NCBI GenBank assembly: GCA_011009095.1
Contig: VTPC01003810.1
Location: 54,054 to 118,053, forward strand
Direction of reading: 5' to 3'
DNA: 64,000 nucleotides
Source: Ignelater luminosus
Taxonomy: Eukaryota > Arthropoda > Insecta > Coleoptera > Elateridae
Shown here in pieces: positions 11,765 to 24,159 of the stretch. The notes beneath the pieces are model-generated. The model was not told the origin of the DNA. It worked only from the letters and a program-made list of their open reading frames with translations, and made no database searches. A program made the position numbers and the translations under genes. Positions within the stretch are counted from its first letter, which is position 1; each line of letters opens with the position of its first letter.

Positions 11765-13370
11765 CTATTCAAATATTCTATCTAACAGTTTTCTTTTATG
11801 TAATGATGTATTAGGGTCTTTTTTAATCAGTAACCAACAGTAATTTTAACGTTTAAAGGTCTTGATGCAAATGCTCCCCATGCTCATCACTTACAGCTCT
11901 CAAATTGTCTAGGAAAAAATACAAATGGAAATGTAAATAATGCATCTTTAGCAATATATTACGTCCCATTTTACGGTAAGCTGTCAACATTTCGTATACG
12001 AGGTTTTAGAAATTTTCCGCTTTATTGTTGCTCAGAAAGCCCTTTACGACAGATTTGAAACAATTCTACGCCACCTGTTGTTTTCCTTGTAGAACCGCAT
12101 CGAAACCGCTGTCATTCTTTAATTGCCAAATTTGGGGACCCACAAATATGCCCTCCTTTATCTTAGCTTCGCTGATTTCTGGAAAGTCTTCTTTTATGTA
12201 CTGAAAACCTCTTCCACCACGGTCCATACCTTTTACAAAATTCTTTATCGGCCCTAACTTTATATGCAAAGGGGGTAAATAGATATTGCTTCTATTCACA
12301 AGGCTTTCATGTAAAATACTTTTTTCCTACAACTATCTGCCTACTTGGCCAACTTATCACTATATAATGCTGCGATTTAGCACGACTGTCTCACTAGCAC
12401 AAAAAGCAGCTGTATTTTGTAAACCCCAGTTGCATTCTTAATAACAAAGCTGTAACTTTCAAATCTCCACAGATTTTCCACTCGTATCGTTTATAGTCTA
12501 CGCTCGTTAAAAAGCATTTTATAGTTTCATAAGATTTCTTTAGGTGAACTGAATATGCAATGGGAACTGAAGGCAAGGCATTGCCATAGTGCAATAGAAC
12601 TGCTTTCAAACTAAATCTAGATGCATCAATGAACAGTCGCCATTCTTCTGGTTTGTGTTTAGTCCAAGGGTTTCCATCAAACCGTCAACATCACTGCAGT
12701 AGGTAAGATAGTCGTCCATAGAATAAAACTTAGAAAACTTCTTTTCGTGGTGACAGAAATTTTGGTACTGTGTTTCAATAAATCCCAACTTTTCAATCGG
12801 GAGCCAAGCAACTCGGCTTTGCTTTTGCTTAAGTTCAAATCACGAACTAAATCGTTTAGTTGTGCCTGTGTGATCAAGTGTGGCTCAGTGTAATCTGGAG
12901 GAATAAACCCTGTATCATTGCTAAAAACAATGTCGACATTTTCTTCATCTGATCCTTTAAATGTTTCTGGTGGTACAGGAACTGGAAGATCAGTACAATG
13001 GCCAACGGGTCTTATCGCGATGTGAAATTAGGATACACAACAGATTTTTTATTTTTTGCAGAGAAGCCTGCTATCTTTGTTATGCAGAAGTAACAATTGG
13101 TTAGATGATCCTTTTGTTCTTTCCATATCATTGGTACTGCGAAGGGTATGCATATACGGGAACCTTTTATCCATTATCGAAGGCGATTTGCACAAGAAAC
13201 ATAACAAATATGTGGTGTCCATTGGTTATCTTGATTTTCAACTTGACATCCAAAGTACAGATGATAAGCGTTCCTTATTAGCGCAGTAAAACATCGTTTT
13301 TGATGTTTAGCAGTAAACTCTCCATAAACGTAACAAAACTATCCGGATCGTTCGTATATTTACGGGACAT
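11765..13370 (-). pseudogene. Pseudogene of an unnamed transposon-like protein family of arthropods
   Basis: Read on the minus strand from ATG at 13370, pieces of one protein appear in order but in changing frames. They are an MSRKYTNDPD start (about 13340), a PVPVPPETF segment then an acidic stretch and FIPPDYTEPHLITQ (about 13010-12850), LNDLNLSKSKAELLGSRL-like residues (about 12820), FSKFYSMDD and YCSDVDGLMETLG (about 12740-12670), WKICGDLKV with a CFLC pair (about 12480-12395), LLPPLHIKLG-like and EGIFVGPQIWQL (about 12280-12140), then SDEHGEHLHQD (about 11880) and YCWLLIKKD (about 11840), stopping at 11765. I recognise this order from a repetitive family of uncharacterised insect and hydrozoan predicted proteins that behaves like a mobile element, but I cannot name its superfamily. 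Several frameshifts, stops and a small deletion near the C-terminus make this copy non-functional. Confidence 0.7.
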
Positions 13371-15100
13371 GATTAATGTTTCTATAGTTATCACTCAAAA
13401 CAAAAATTTTCTTTGCTAAGCAGTGATAATGCAACTTTATAAAACGTCATTCGCTCCACAAAACAGTACTAACACTGAAAAGGTTCATACATAAGTGATC
13501 TCACTTATGGAAAGTTGAAATAATATTTACAAATATTTATCAGAGTGACAATTTTCAATTTTAAAGGGAACTGAATTGTTTGCTCGCCAGTGTATCATTG
13601 CTTCAATGTCATCAAAATATTTAATCTGTGGCAGACCAAGAAAAGTAGTTTTTATAACGGTTTCCGGTTTCAAATGAACTGTAGAACTACAATTTATAAA
13701 CGTTGTCATCATGGTGTAAAAACTTCTATTTTTTTTACTACCTTGTTTACAAAAGCCCTCAATCTTCGTTGAGTATGTTGAGATATTCTTAATTTGCTAA
13801 GGAAACATTGCTCCGTATGGGGTTGCAATTCGACTCAGGTCCTTTCTCAGGCTAGTATACGACAATTAAACCATCCCTGCGTTAAGAATGTCTAAAACAA
13901 GAAAGTTAATAATCCACAGAACAAAACAAAACATCTGCAGCATAAGAATTAACGATCCCTAATGTAAAACTCAATTTCAACCAGAGATTGTATTCACTTT
14001 GAGTTACACGTATTGGTCAAACAAGCTAACCTAGCTCACTAAGTTTCTCGGTTGGAAGTACACGAGCTCTATAAAGTCTTAAAACAAGCGATACTGGATT
14101 TCCTCCTTGAAATGATTTGTGCCTTGAAGATTAACATGCTGGAAAGCTGGCCTGAAGGTTTGTACCACAGAACATATACAAATTCGTACTAATCAACAAA
14201 GTCAAGTCAAGTTGACTGGAGTTGATGGTAATGATGATTTCCATAATCAATGGTCATTTTAGAAACTCGAGTCTCCACTAAGAGCGGTTGTTGATGAAGT
14301 GCTCCGGAAAACAAAGTGGATCATATTGGCGTCTTTGTTTTTCTATTGTGGAGGTAGTTTCTGTTCGTGGCCGCAGTTGGGAAAAATGCACCTCCCAGTA
14401 GAGTGAACTGATCTAAGGTTCAACATAGCCTATTTGATTTCCTTGCATGTGGTAATACATATTCATTGATACAGTCAATCGAATGAAAATGCTCGAATCT
14501 TATCACATCAACAATCTTGCATTTATTTTTAACATTAGCAAAATAGTATATTATCACAGAGTTCAGCTATAATATGTATCTTTTATTTGTTTTTCAGGTG
14601 TTCGACACCATTAATTCAAAAGGAAACAATATTCAAAGAACTTGTATTGACGAATAAGGCTAGTCTTGCTTTTTGAAGATTTGCTGCTATTCATTGTATT
14701 TTATATCTCAGACCATCTTGCAAACACCAGTAATGAATTCAGTGCTTGGTTCCTACTTGACTACTATTTGCTTCAGAAAACCATTCTACGCTGAAGTCTT
14801 GGTGATTGTTAAAATTCTATATAATTATGCATGTATTCTAGGTATTTTGTTCCTAGATTATTCCACCTGATAAAAGAAATTTGTGTAAGCTGCTATTTGC
14901 AAGTAATGTTGATGTTTTATGATAACATTGGAGATGCCTTATTTTTACAATTACTAAATAGTTATCTTTTGTTAGAAAAATTCAATAATTAGCAAACCTT
15001 TCCTTAATAAGTTATTTATGTTTGTAAATAACGATATATCGTTTTATTTTCAATCCTTTCTTTTGTAAATATGTTATTTTTTTAGAAATTAAGTTTAACG
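13371..15100. other. Non-coding DNA upstream of the pseudogene
   Basis: It may include the 5' end of the element that carried the pseudogene, but no terminal repeats could be matched. Nothing else is recognised. Confidence 0.4.
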
Positions 15101-17430
15101 TCTTTCTATAACATAAAAGCCTCTTGGTTTAATGCCCCTTGATATTATCTAAATGTATGGCTTGGGAACGTTAAATTTCTCAAGAATTCTTTTATAAAAA
15201 TGTTTTCTTAATAAATATTACATTAGAGATGTATTAGGGCTTGATATGGAATGAAATTACCTTTAAATTTATATTCTTCAGACTTTATTTTGGCGAGTCA
15301 GAGAATTTTATACTCTTATCTTTTGGTTTTATTACCCTTAAAACTATAACTGTCACCTTTGGACAGACAAGATTTATATTTTTCTATAATTGCCGTGTGC
15401 AACGTCCAAATTTCTCGCTAAATCACATCCTTCTTGCATTATTTTACTGCCTGTCCGATCACCCGATATGTTGATCAACCAATTATCTGTTAGTTCCACC
15501 CTCTTGGGGGGTTGGAAGTTACCTTTTTTGCGTCAGCACTCAACAGAGTTCATCTACCGCTATCGAAGCAGAAGCACGCGTTTTTCGTGTCTTCTCTTGT
15601 TAAATTTTTGGAAAATAGAAATAATTTCGCAAACTACCAAAAAATAGTCAAGTGTTGGAGTACTTTCTGCTAAGCTGAAGTTACACCTGAGTCAAAATAT
15701 AGCGAATGAATTCCGTATTGGTTAAACAATTGATAGATTTTTCCCCAGGATATCTCGGATGCGTCTTTATCGTACTGTACATCGAAAATCATCGCCAGCA
15801 GACGGAAATTACCAAATAATTTCACAACGAACTCTCAAGACTACCGTATCGTTATTTATCTTATCATATCTTAATATTTTTATCGAACTTTCTACGAGAT
15901 TTGTACTGCCTCGCTCTGTATAGATATTTTGAAAGTCAATTAAAATATCTTGTTACTTAAGGCTCGTACGTCCATTCTTGTAAAGATTTATGTGGTATCC
16001 GTAAATCAAATCTTGTGTAAACCAGTGCCGCGAGTTTAGTGTATTCTGTGCCAACAACTAGGTTCTCTTGGTATTGGATAGTCCCCGTTGTGGGAAATAA
16101 ACCTTACCCTTTTCTAAATCTTTAATTAAGAAGCATCGTTGACTTATACAATTTGTCAAGCTACATTCGCAATTATTTGCGAAATGTATCTGCATATTAT
16201 CGTCAGGTCACCAACCGCTTAGATAAAAGTAATTCACTATAAAGATTACTTAATCATCGCTTCACATTGGTGAAGAGCCTCAGAACATCGTTTCATACTA
16301 GTGAAAAACCCGACGAATTGTTTTAGAGTGGTGAAAGGCCCGTTTATATTGTTTAAATAATACTAAATATATATTGTTTGCTGAATTGCATTGTAACTAA
16401 CTTGTTCCGAACCTTTAATACCGTTTATTTGTTTGTGTTTTTTTATGAACAATATTTATAAAGTCGATGTTTATCTTTATCGCTTATCCATACTAAGTTT
16501 TGAAAACAAAAATTTTTATTAGTTAACAATTTGGTCAAATTGTTCTTGTTTGACGATTTATTTATATAAAATTTGGGATCCACGGTTAATTGTAAAACAC
16601 TTGCAGGTGATGAATTCAATTTAATTACCGCTATTATTTATATTTTTCATATTTTAATGTTTATGCTACTTTCAGAAATGACCAATGAATTTTATTCTAA
16701 TATATGCGAACGATTCATTGTATTCATGTTTACCTTACTTTCATTTTACTAGCGCTTCTTGTATTGCACTGGATTGCCGAACCGTAAATATTAATACGTT
16801 TCATCCGGTCGCATTTACCGTGTATATGTTTATATCTGGTGCAGTTGTTTATTTGTTTATTGATGTTTATTTATGAGTGTGTATAAGTTTTCCAACAGTG
16901 TGACCTGAACTGCTGTAACCTGTTTTTATATTTTCTTTTCTACAGTATGCCAATATATGTATTAACTTATTTCGATCTTTTATTGAGTTGTGAGCATACT
17001 TATTAAGCATTACAGGAATCAGCTATACCGGAATCCAGTGGCGTCGACATTCTCATGCGGATTCATTATCTTAAGTTTACATTGTGAAAGTAAGTATTTA
17101 CATAGAGTGCAGTGCAATTTCCATTTCATGTATTTGTGTATCATTCGAACCTGTGGTTCGACCCTGGCTAACATCTCGCCTACTGACCTAGATACGAAGA
17201 TCAGCTGTAAGGTCTTCTATTCGAAACTAGGTCACCGACATTCTACTACAGCTGGCGCCCTCTCAATATGAAAACCCCTAAGATTGCCGTATTATTATTA
17301 TTATCGTTTATCGCTTGCTCTAAGCTCTCTTAGCTCACGACCCGTCTTCGATTGTATAAAGGCTAGAATTACAGGTGGCATATCCATTTTATATATGGTG
17401 ACACTACCCAATTTTATCCGTAACACTTTA
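15100..17430 (+). mobile_element. LTR-like dispersed repeat, copy A
   Basis: It is colinear with the block at 41.43-43.65 kb over more than 2 kb. Shared landmarks, in order, are ATAAAAGCCTCTTG (about 15113), GACAAGATTTATATTTTT (about 15366), a CCACCCTCTTGGGGGG-like patch (about 15497), TATTGGATAGT (about 16073), three TTCAC...GTGAA palindromes (16260-16345), GTAAGTA (about 17090), GTTCGAACCTGTGGTTCGACC-like and ATCTCGCCTACTGACCTA blocks (about 17145-17190), then CTGGCGCCCTCTC at 17252. The homology goes on about 170 bases to CGTAACA. Promoter-to-primer-site order suggests an LTR with part of the leader. There is no gag or pol next to it, so it is a solo or truncated copy. Confidence 0.65.
16260..16345 (+). 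repeat. Three tandem palindromic TTCAC/GTGAA motifs
   Basis: Units of about 30-38 bases each hold a GTTTCA-spacer-GTGAAAA palindrome. The same triplet recurs at 42602-42690 in copy B. It could be a binding-site array or an RNA hairpin series. Confidence 0.65.
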
Positions 17431-20400
17431 TTAGGAAAAATTGTTGGAGACATGCCTAAGACTTATTTTTTGATATTAATTCAAACTGTTCTGAATCATA
17501 AATTGTGTAATTAATACAATGCGAAATTAATAAAGCAACAAAACGTCACTACCGGGCAATTTTGTTGCTTTATTTTATATCTAAAAGTTTAGATTGGAAG
17601 CTGGATTAAAATTACAGAAAGTTTTGTGAATCCTAAATTTCTTTGTTTCAAAATTAAATACAAGTTACCTACTGCTGTGTTTTTAATGCGCTTTTATAAA
17701 ATATGAAGATTGCAGACAGACAGAAAATAAAATGCTTAGATTTTAGCTCCAATGTAAAATCATGACTTGCGGAAATTTGAATAATAAATCCTCTCTTTTC
17801 TCTAATTTTGTTCAAACATAGCGCTTTCGGAAGCTCTTGTTTCCTAGTATTCTCTTTTCGAAATTCATTAGCTCGGCAAAAATGAAAATTCGAGAGCAAA
17901 AAAAAAAGATTTTGCATTTTAATTTTATTACAAAGTGTTAATTATCTAGTAGTAACAATTTATTATTATTTTGACATAACCATCATCTACTTGACGATGT
18001 GCAATTTTCTTTTAATTATAGAGTTTTTTAAAATACGAGAATGTTGACCGTTTTCTTGGTAAAATATTCACTTTTCCTAAATTTACTTCGTACTTATAAT
18101 ATCGCATATGTAATACGGGTTTCTAAGGTTATCAAACAACTGCGTAGCAGGTTCATTTCCTTAATATTACCTTGTAATTGAGTACCTAGGGTAAGGAAGC
18201 CCTATATCGTCTCTCAAAGATAATATTCCGAATTTCATCGCTTTTAGGTAGCCAGCAGCATTTTAAATTGCATCATAAACTGGTAGGTTCTGAGCATACT
18301 CATGTCTGTAATTAGATTTTCATAACTTCCCTTATCGATAGGAGATAAAATACTGGTATACTACATCGTTCTGAAACTGTATCAGAATAAACTAAATAAG
18401 AAAAATTATCATTTACCTTGAAGTAATGGGATTTAAGAAATATTATAAATTAAAAAAATATCATTTCTAGATTTCTTTGTTTTCTTTTTATCCAGGCCCG
18501 TTATAACGACCTTCCAAGAAAGAGCGACATTTCATAACATAAATAAGGAATAAAAAAAAAGCTGAGGAAGTGAAACTAACTCTAATTAGTAATTTGGTAC
18601 ACAGAAAATGAATTTATGCCAGAGTATATTATAATAAAAAGAATTAAATTAACGCGTTACATGCAAACTACATATTCTACGTCACTAAAAACTTTCCCTA
18701 TAAAACTAAAATTTCTAAATTAAGACAACAAGATGGAGACTCGAAGTTTACCGAAACATAATTTAATTCCAAGCTTCCTCTATCAGCACTGCATACAAAT
18801 CGTGAAGGGAAGTACTAAATATTTACCATTCAAATTTTTCATACTTAAATAAACCTTGTTAAGTTTACAAAAACAAGATTTAAAAAATGTTTTTGCAAAA
18901 ATATTTAGTTATATCAATTTTCAGGTGTCAATATTTTCCTTAAAATGATTGTTCGATATTATCTTTAATAATAAACCTCTTGACTACGTAGTAACTTTGT
19001 CCATTTACTTCTTCAAGAGAGTTTAAAACATACAATCAACAATTTAACTTTGAACATTATGTATTTTGAAAAAACATCTTCTAAATAAATCCAAGATAAA
19101 AAAAGCAACAAAATTCCCTATCTTATCAAGATTTGGAAAATGTGTAGCTTCACATCATTTCAAGAAAAAAATCGTTGTTGAAAGAAAATCCTTTTTATCC
19201 ACATTGCAAGTTTCAAGAAAAGGGTATTTTCATTCTTTAGTAGGCAAGCATTTTTGTGATTCAATTTCTTAAAAGTAAGAAAAATTGTAAGGGTTTTGTT
19301 TTGGTTTTTCCATTAGAGATTCACAAATACCTTTTGTATTTAAAACAACGTAGTTGCTTAAAACGTTTCACATCAATTCCTCAGAGTTATATACTCAGCA
19401 TATTTACATTTACAAATTCCCCTTTGTTATTTAGAAATGCGTCCAGGTATTATTACTTTGCGAATCGTAAATTTCCCTAGTCTGCAAATTTTATTTTAGG
19501 ATATATCGGGTAAACGCACCTAAATACGTCCGTCTCCAGCAGTCCACCGACGAATAAATTATTGTTTTATAAATAAATTATGGCACCGTAAATTACGGAA
19601 ATTTTTAGTTCTGTGTTATCTACCATCCTTCGTTCTAAGTATGATGTTACATTCATTCCGGTAAATAAAAGTTATATGTTAATTATTAGCATTTATTTAC
19701 CGCCAGTACGTGATTGTGTTTACTACGACTGCCATTGAGTGCGTTTTTATTAACGAGAAATGGTTGCATTCTAGGTAAGATTTGCGCATTTTTGTGAATA
19801 TCTTCATAAAAATTTTTGTTTGATAACTTAAAGCAATGGCCCTTCTTAATATTTAATACAAGAAATCCTGGATTTTAATTAAACAAATGTCGAAAATAAG
19901 ATACGCAGAGTACCGGTGTTTACAGATTCGTCTAGTCACCAGCTCGCCGCCTCCCACTGTCGTGCACTAGGTATTCACAATACTGAGATTTTATATTATT
20001 GTTGCTCGACTTTTTAATTGAATTTTGTTGATTAGCACCCACATTTATTAATCTTTCCATCATTTATTGGATGATTATTATTTTCTTCAAAAAAAAATCT
20101 AATTTTGGGAAGTCAACATGTCCAAACAACCAACTTAAGTGAAAAATTAACCTTTAAAGAGTATCATGTAGAAAGTAGGAATTAAATTCATTTGTTTATT
20201 AATTATTACTTATTTTGTATTTGCATGTATTTTTTAAAATAAATTCTTTTCGTTGAAATAAATCGTTTATGAGCAAATGCAAGAAATGCATATAATTATT
20301 AAATTATATTATGCTTACGGCGAGTAATAAAGATATCGCTAAAAAAGATTTAATTTTCCAAACATGTGATCGGAATAAAGCTTCTAAAAACTCGTATGTA

Positions 20401-20830
20401 ATCATTTAAGAAATAATCATTTTTCAGGTTTATACGATGTTTATAGTTTTGTTTCTTTAAAGGACGGCTACTAGGACCTTGACGGCGGATTTCTAGTAAA
20501 GAGTGGCGGCTTATTGGGGCAAAGTGCCGGTTTTAATGAATTCTGTATTTTCTAATATAAAACTAAACGTTTTATAATTTTTGACGATTAAGTAGTATGT
20601 ATACCATTTAAATATGCATAACTATACAGAACGTTTCATTGATAAATATTACTTCGTTTTAAATTTAAACAAGTTTAAACTTCAAATTTTGTTTATGTGG
20701 CAGAGTATTGGTGCTTTTACCTTAGTTTGATTCTATATCAAAATTTCTGTTGACAATAAAGCTGAACAATAAGTTACTATAGATTCGCGTGCTTATTTGT
20801 CATTGCCTTACTTCTGAATTCGGCCGAAAG
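17431..20830. other. AT-rich non-coding stretch
   Basis: No gene recognised. A 12-base inverted repeat, GGTAAATAAA then TTTATTTACC, near 19665-19705 could form a hairpin. Confidence 0.45.
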
Positions 20831-20839
20831 CACGTCTGA

Positions 20840-21425
20840 TAGCAGAGAGTAGGTACAGAGCTGTCAAAGGAATGTGAAAATGTCCTGTTTACCACATGAA
20901 GGCGCTTTAAGAAATTCTGGCATAGGCGTTAAATATCCTAGCGTCAAACCTAACCTTAAGATTTGATTTCGAACTAATATTAATCTGTTATTGGATCTTC
21001 AGCGTTCTTTCCAGAATATTCAAACATTTAATAGCGCCGTGGTAACTCATGTCTGCACGTCCCTAGATTTGATTTGCAACTTAACAATTTCTTAGATTCT
21101 AGCCTAATCAGTGTAGTGCCACGAATTATCTAAAAGATTCTTTTACGATTCAAATGCATTAAATAATTGATAATATCAAACGAACAATCTGTTAGTTATT
21201 TAATGTCTACAGGTGTATAGAGTAGACTCCCAGAATAGCCAGACATTTAATGGCTTTGAAATAAACCATCTCTGTAAGCTCCTAAACTCGATTTGCCAGT
21301 TTACAATTTTGTTATTTTAGACGTACTTTTTTGTACAGCAGAGTCGGAGCAAGAATGTGCAAATGAGGCAACTTGCTATAGGAACACGAAGGCGCTTTAA
21401 GAAATTCTGCCAAAGGCCCAAATAC
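20840..21425 (+). repeat. Interspersed direct repeats
   Basis: GAAGGCGCTTTAAGAAATTCTG occurs at about 20899 and again at about 21389. A longer imperfect block (CCAGAATA...ACATTTAATGGC...GATTTGC..TTAACAATTT) occurs at about 21012 and 21230. They look like decayed copies of one short dispersed or satellite repeat. No coding sense is seen. Confidence 0.55.
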
Positions 21426-21429
21426 ATTT

Positions 21430-22428
21430 GCACCGGCCCCGAGTGTGTATCAACAGTGTGCATTTGTAACTGCTAAAAGAAAAAGAGGTTACAATAACGT
21501 GGTGGTCTGAGAGCAGAAGACAGTAAGAACCCTAGAGGTCATAGTCAAAGTTTGTGATTTAGAAAAGTTAGCAGTTAATAGGGAATAACGAATCCCGCGT
21601 ATTTATATGTTGAGTAGATAAATTACGAACTAGAAGTGAGAGGTTATCTCTTAATAGGGGACAGCATACTGAAACAAACTTTGTTGAAAGACTTTTGAAG
21701 GTAGGACTAGAAACATAAAGGCTGTGCGCAGGGTAAAAATCAGCATTGAAAACGACTTGGAGGTATGTGAGGATAAGGTAGGGCTTATTTTTTAAGAAAT
21801 AAGAACTTATATAAATCTAAAAAAGTGGTCAGCTTATATTTGAATTTAAAGGATCGGTTAGGCAACTTCATCAGATTCGTCGAAGAATTAAATCCAATAT
21901 TGGGATTGTGATTACAGGCTGGGAGGGGATTACAGTGCATAGAAAATTAGATGATGAAAAAGAACGAAACAGTAGCACCGCTTGTTGATGTAGGTCCAAT
22001 CTAATTAGCTATACTGAACCCATAGCATTATAGATTGACAAGTCAATATTGGATTTAACTTTAGGTAAATTAAGGTCCATTTGCATCGACCTCGCTTAAA
22101 TGTAGCTAGGGTAGGGGTACCAGTTAACTATAGCAACTTTAATGAAAATTGCAACTTTAACATACTGCAATACACAAGTTAAACTTTAGTTTTTGCTGCA
22201 CGTCTAATATGACAAAGAAACCTTAAACTGTGATTTATTTTATGTTAGTGTTAGAAAAAGACAATAAAATAATAGTGATATAAAAAATCAAACTATAGTT
22301 TCAAAGTACTCACTTCACCACTTTTAACCTTCAAATCGCCGTCTTGGGTCACCTATATGAACCTCTTATAGCCACCCATTCAATAAATCAAGGAATTAGT
22401 ATCTTATAAAAATTAAGCCTACATAGTA
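21430..22428. other. Non-coding DNA
   Basis: Slightly less AT-rich than the surroundings, with no recognisable gene or element end. Confidence 0.4.
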
Positions 22429-22430
22429 TA

Positions 22431-23723
22431 CGAGGGCGGTTCAGTAAGTACCCGTGTTTGACGACAGAAGGCGTTCCTGAGGGAAGTTGGTGTTATCATC
22501 GTGTGCTGCCATCTATCAAACGACGGTATAACAAATTGCAGACTGATTGATAGGTTAGTTTGGATTTGACAGCCATTTGAGTAAGACGTGTTTCGTGATT
22601 TTAGCTAAGATGGAAAAAGAGCAGTATCGTTCGGTAATTCGCTTTCTGTTTTTGGATGGGAAAAAATGCGAGGAGATAAAAGCAAAGTTGGATGCTGTTT
22701 ATGGGGACACTTCGCCATCTATGACCACAGTTAGATATTGGTTCAACGAATTTAAACGTCGGCCAACATCCGTTTTTGATGAGGAGCGACCAGGACGCCC
22801 GGCAGACGTGGTTACCGAGGAAATCATTCAAAAAGTCCACGACATGATTCTCGCTGATCGACGAACGAAAGTGCGTGAAGTAGCAGAGGCCGTAGGTGTG
22901 TCGACCGGAACGGCAATTAATATTTTACATGATAAGTTGGCGATGAAAAAATTGTCGGCGCGATGGGTGCCGCGATTGCTAACGGTGGACAACAAGCGGA
23001 TGCGGCTGTTAACTTCGAAGCAGTGTTTGGAGCAATTTAAGCGAAATCCGAAGGAGTTTTTGCGTCGAGTTGTCACCGTTGATGAAACCTGGATTCATCA
23101 TTACACACCAGAAACTAAGCAACAATCAAAACAATGGATTTCTCCCGGTGAATCTGCTCCAAAGAAGGCGAAGATGGTTCCATCGGCCGGAAAGGTCATG
23201 GCGACGATTTTTTGGGATGCGAACGGCGTCATCCTCATGGATTTTTTAGAAAAAGGAAGAACGATCACTGGATAATACTACAGTGAGTTATTAGACAGCT
23301 TCGACAAAAAATTGAAGGAGACACGGCCGCATTTGGCGAAAAAGAAGGTGCTGTTTCACCACGATAACGCACCAGCACATTCATCCGGAGTTGTCGCCGC
23401 CAAACTGCATGAATTGCGTTATGAATTGCTGCCGCACCCCCCGTATTCACCCGATCTGGCTCCCTGCGACTTTTTCTTGTTTCCTAACATGAAGAAATGG
23501 CTCGCGGGAAAAAGATTTAGCTCAAAGGAGGAAGTCATCGCCGAGATAGAGGCGTATTTTGGAGAGTTCGACAAATCCTATTTTTTGGAGGGGTTAAAAA
23601 AATGGCAGAAACGTTGGGAGAAGTGTATATTTTTAAAAGGAGACTATATTGAAAAATAAAAAAAAAATTTTGAAAAAAATTGTGTCTTCATTTCTAACAC
23701 GGGTACTTATTGAACCGCCCTCG
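22431..23723 (+). mobile_element. Mariner transposon, structurally complete
   Basis: The left end CGAGGGCGGTTCAGTAAG... and the right end ...CTTATTGAACCGCCCTCG are inverted repeats of about 28 bases with one or two differences (TIRs 22431-22458 and 23696-23723). Both are flanked by a TA duplication (22429-22430 and 23724-23725). The length of 1293 bases is normal for mariner, and one transposase frame fills the inside. The near-identical TIRs and single coding defect point to a fairly recent insertion. Confidence 0.95.
22610..23659 (+). pseudogene. Mariner transposase (DD34D) with one premature stop
   Basis: It cuts and pastes its element by binding the TIRs and cleaving DNA in the nucleus. 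The ATG at 22610 starts MEKEQYR, which is the usual mariner start. The N-terminal helix-turn-helix half includes VRYWFNEFKR and EERPGRP, then a second helix-turn-helix (VREVAEAVGVS), the WVPRLL linker, VTVDETW (first Asp), HHDNAPAH (second Asp) and YSPDLAPCDFF (third Asp, 34 residues after the second). The whole frame is 349 codons, the family's normal length. A TAA at 23273-23275 (codon 222) interrupts it at the ITG*YY position, and the frame continues unchanged afterwards. The same type of transposase was captured in the primate SETMAR gene. As it stands it should not make full-length enzyme. Confidence 0.95.
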
Positions 23724-23725
23724 TA

Positions 23726-24150
23726 CATACAAATACGGTGTGCTAGGGGTATAATCAGTCATACTGCTGTGGGTGGAGAAATTAAAGTTTTTATTTGTTT
23801 ACAATTAATTTTTATTAGTCTGCTACTGATTTCTCGTACTTGTATGATGTGTTTCCGTCTTCGTACTTATATGAGGATGCTGAATGGTAATTTGACTCAT
23901 CCATGGAAGTTTCTTGATAATTCATACATACACTGATATAAACACAACAAGATTGTTTTTAATCATAGATTAAATTTAACGAAATGGTCTCAGTTACAGG
24001 TTTAGAGTCGTTAACCCCGACAACACAGGCAGTTCAAACAAAGGTCTTGGAATTTTCTTTTAGAATATCCAACCTAGGGACGGGCAGACACATTTGTTTG
24101 TTGAAGCTAGTACATACATATAATCGTTGAAAAAACTTTTAAAAGACCAA
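23726..24150. other. Short non-coding spacer
   Basis: This lies between the mariner and the start of the LINE. The 95-codon frame over 23649-23936 begins in the mariner 3' end and looks accidental. Confidence 0.4.
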
Positions 24151-24159
24151 CTTAACTCC

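Noticed and set aside
17154..17175. GGTTCGACC resembling a tRNA B box
   Set aside because: No A box or acceptor stem at the proper distance. It is part of the LTR-like family.
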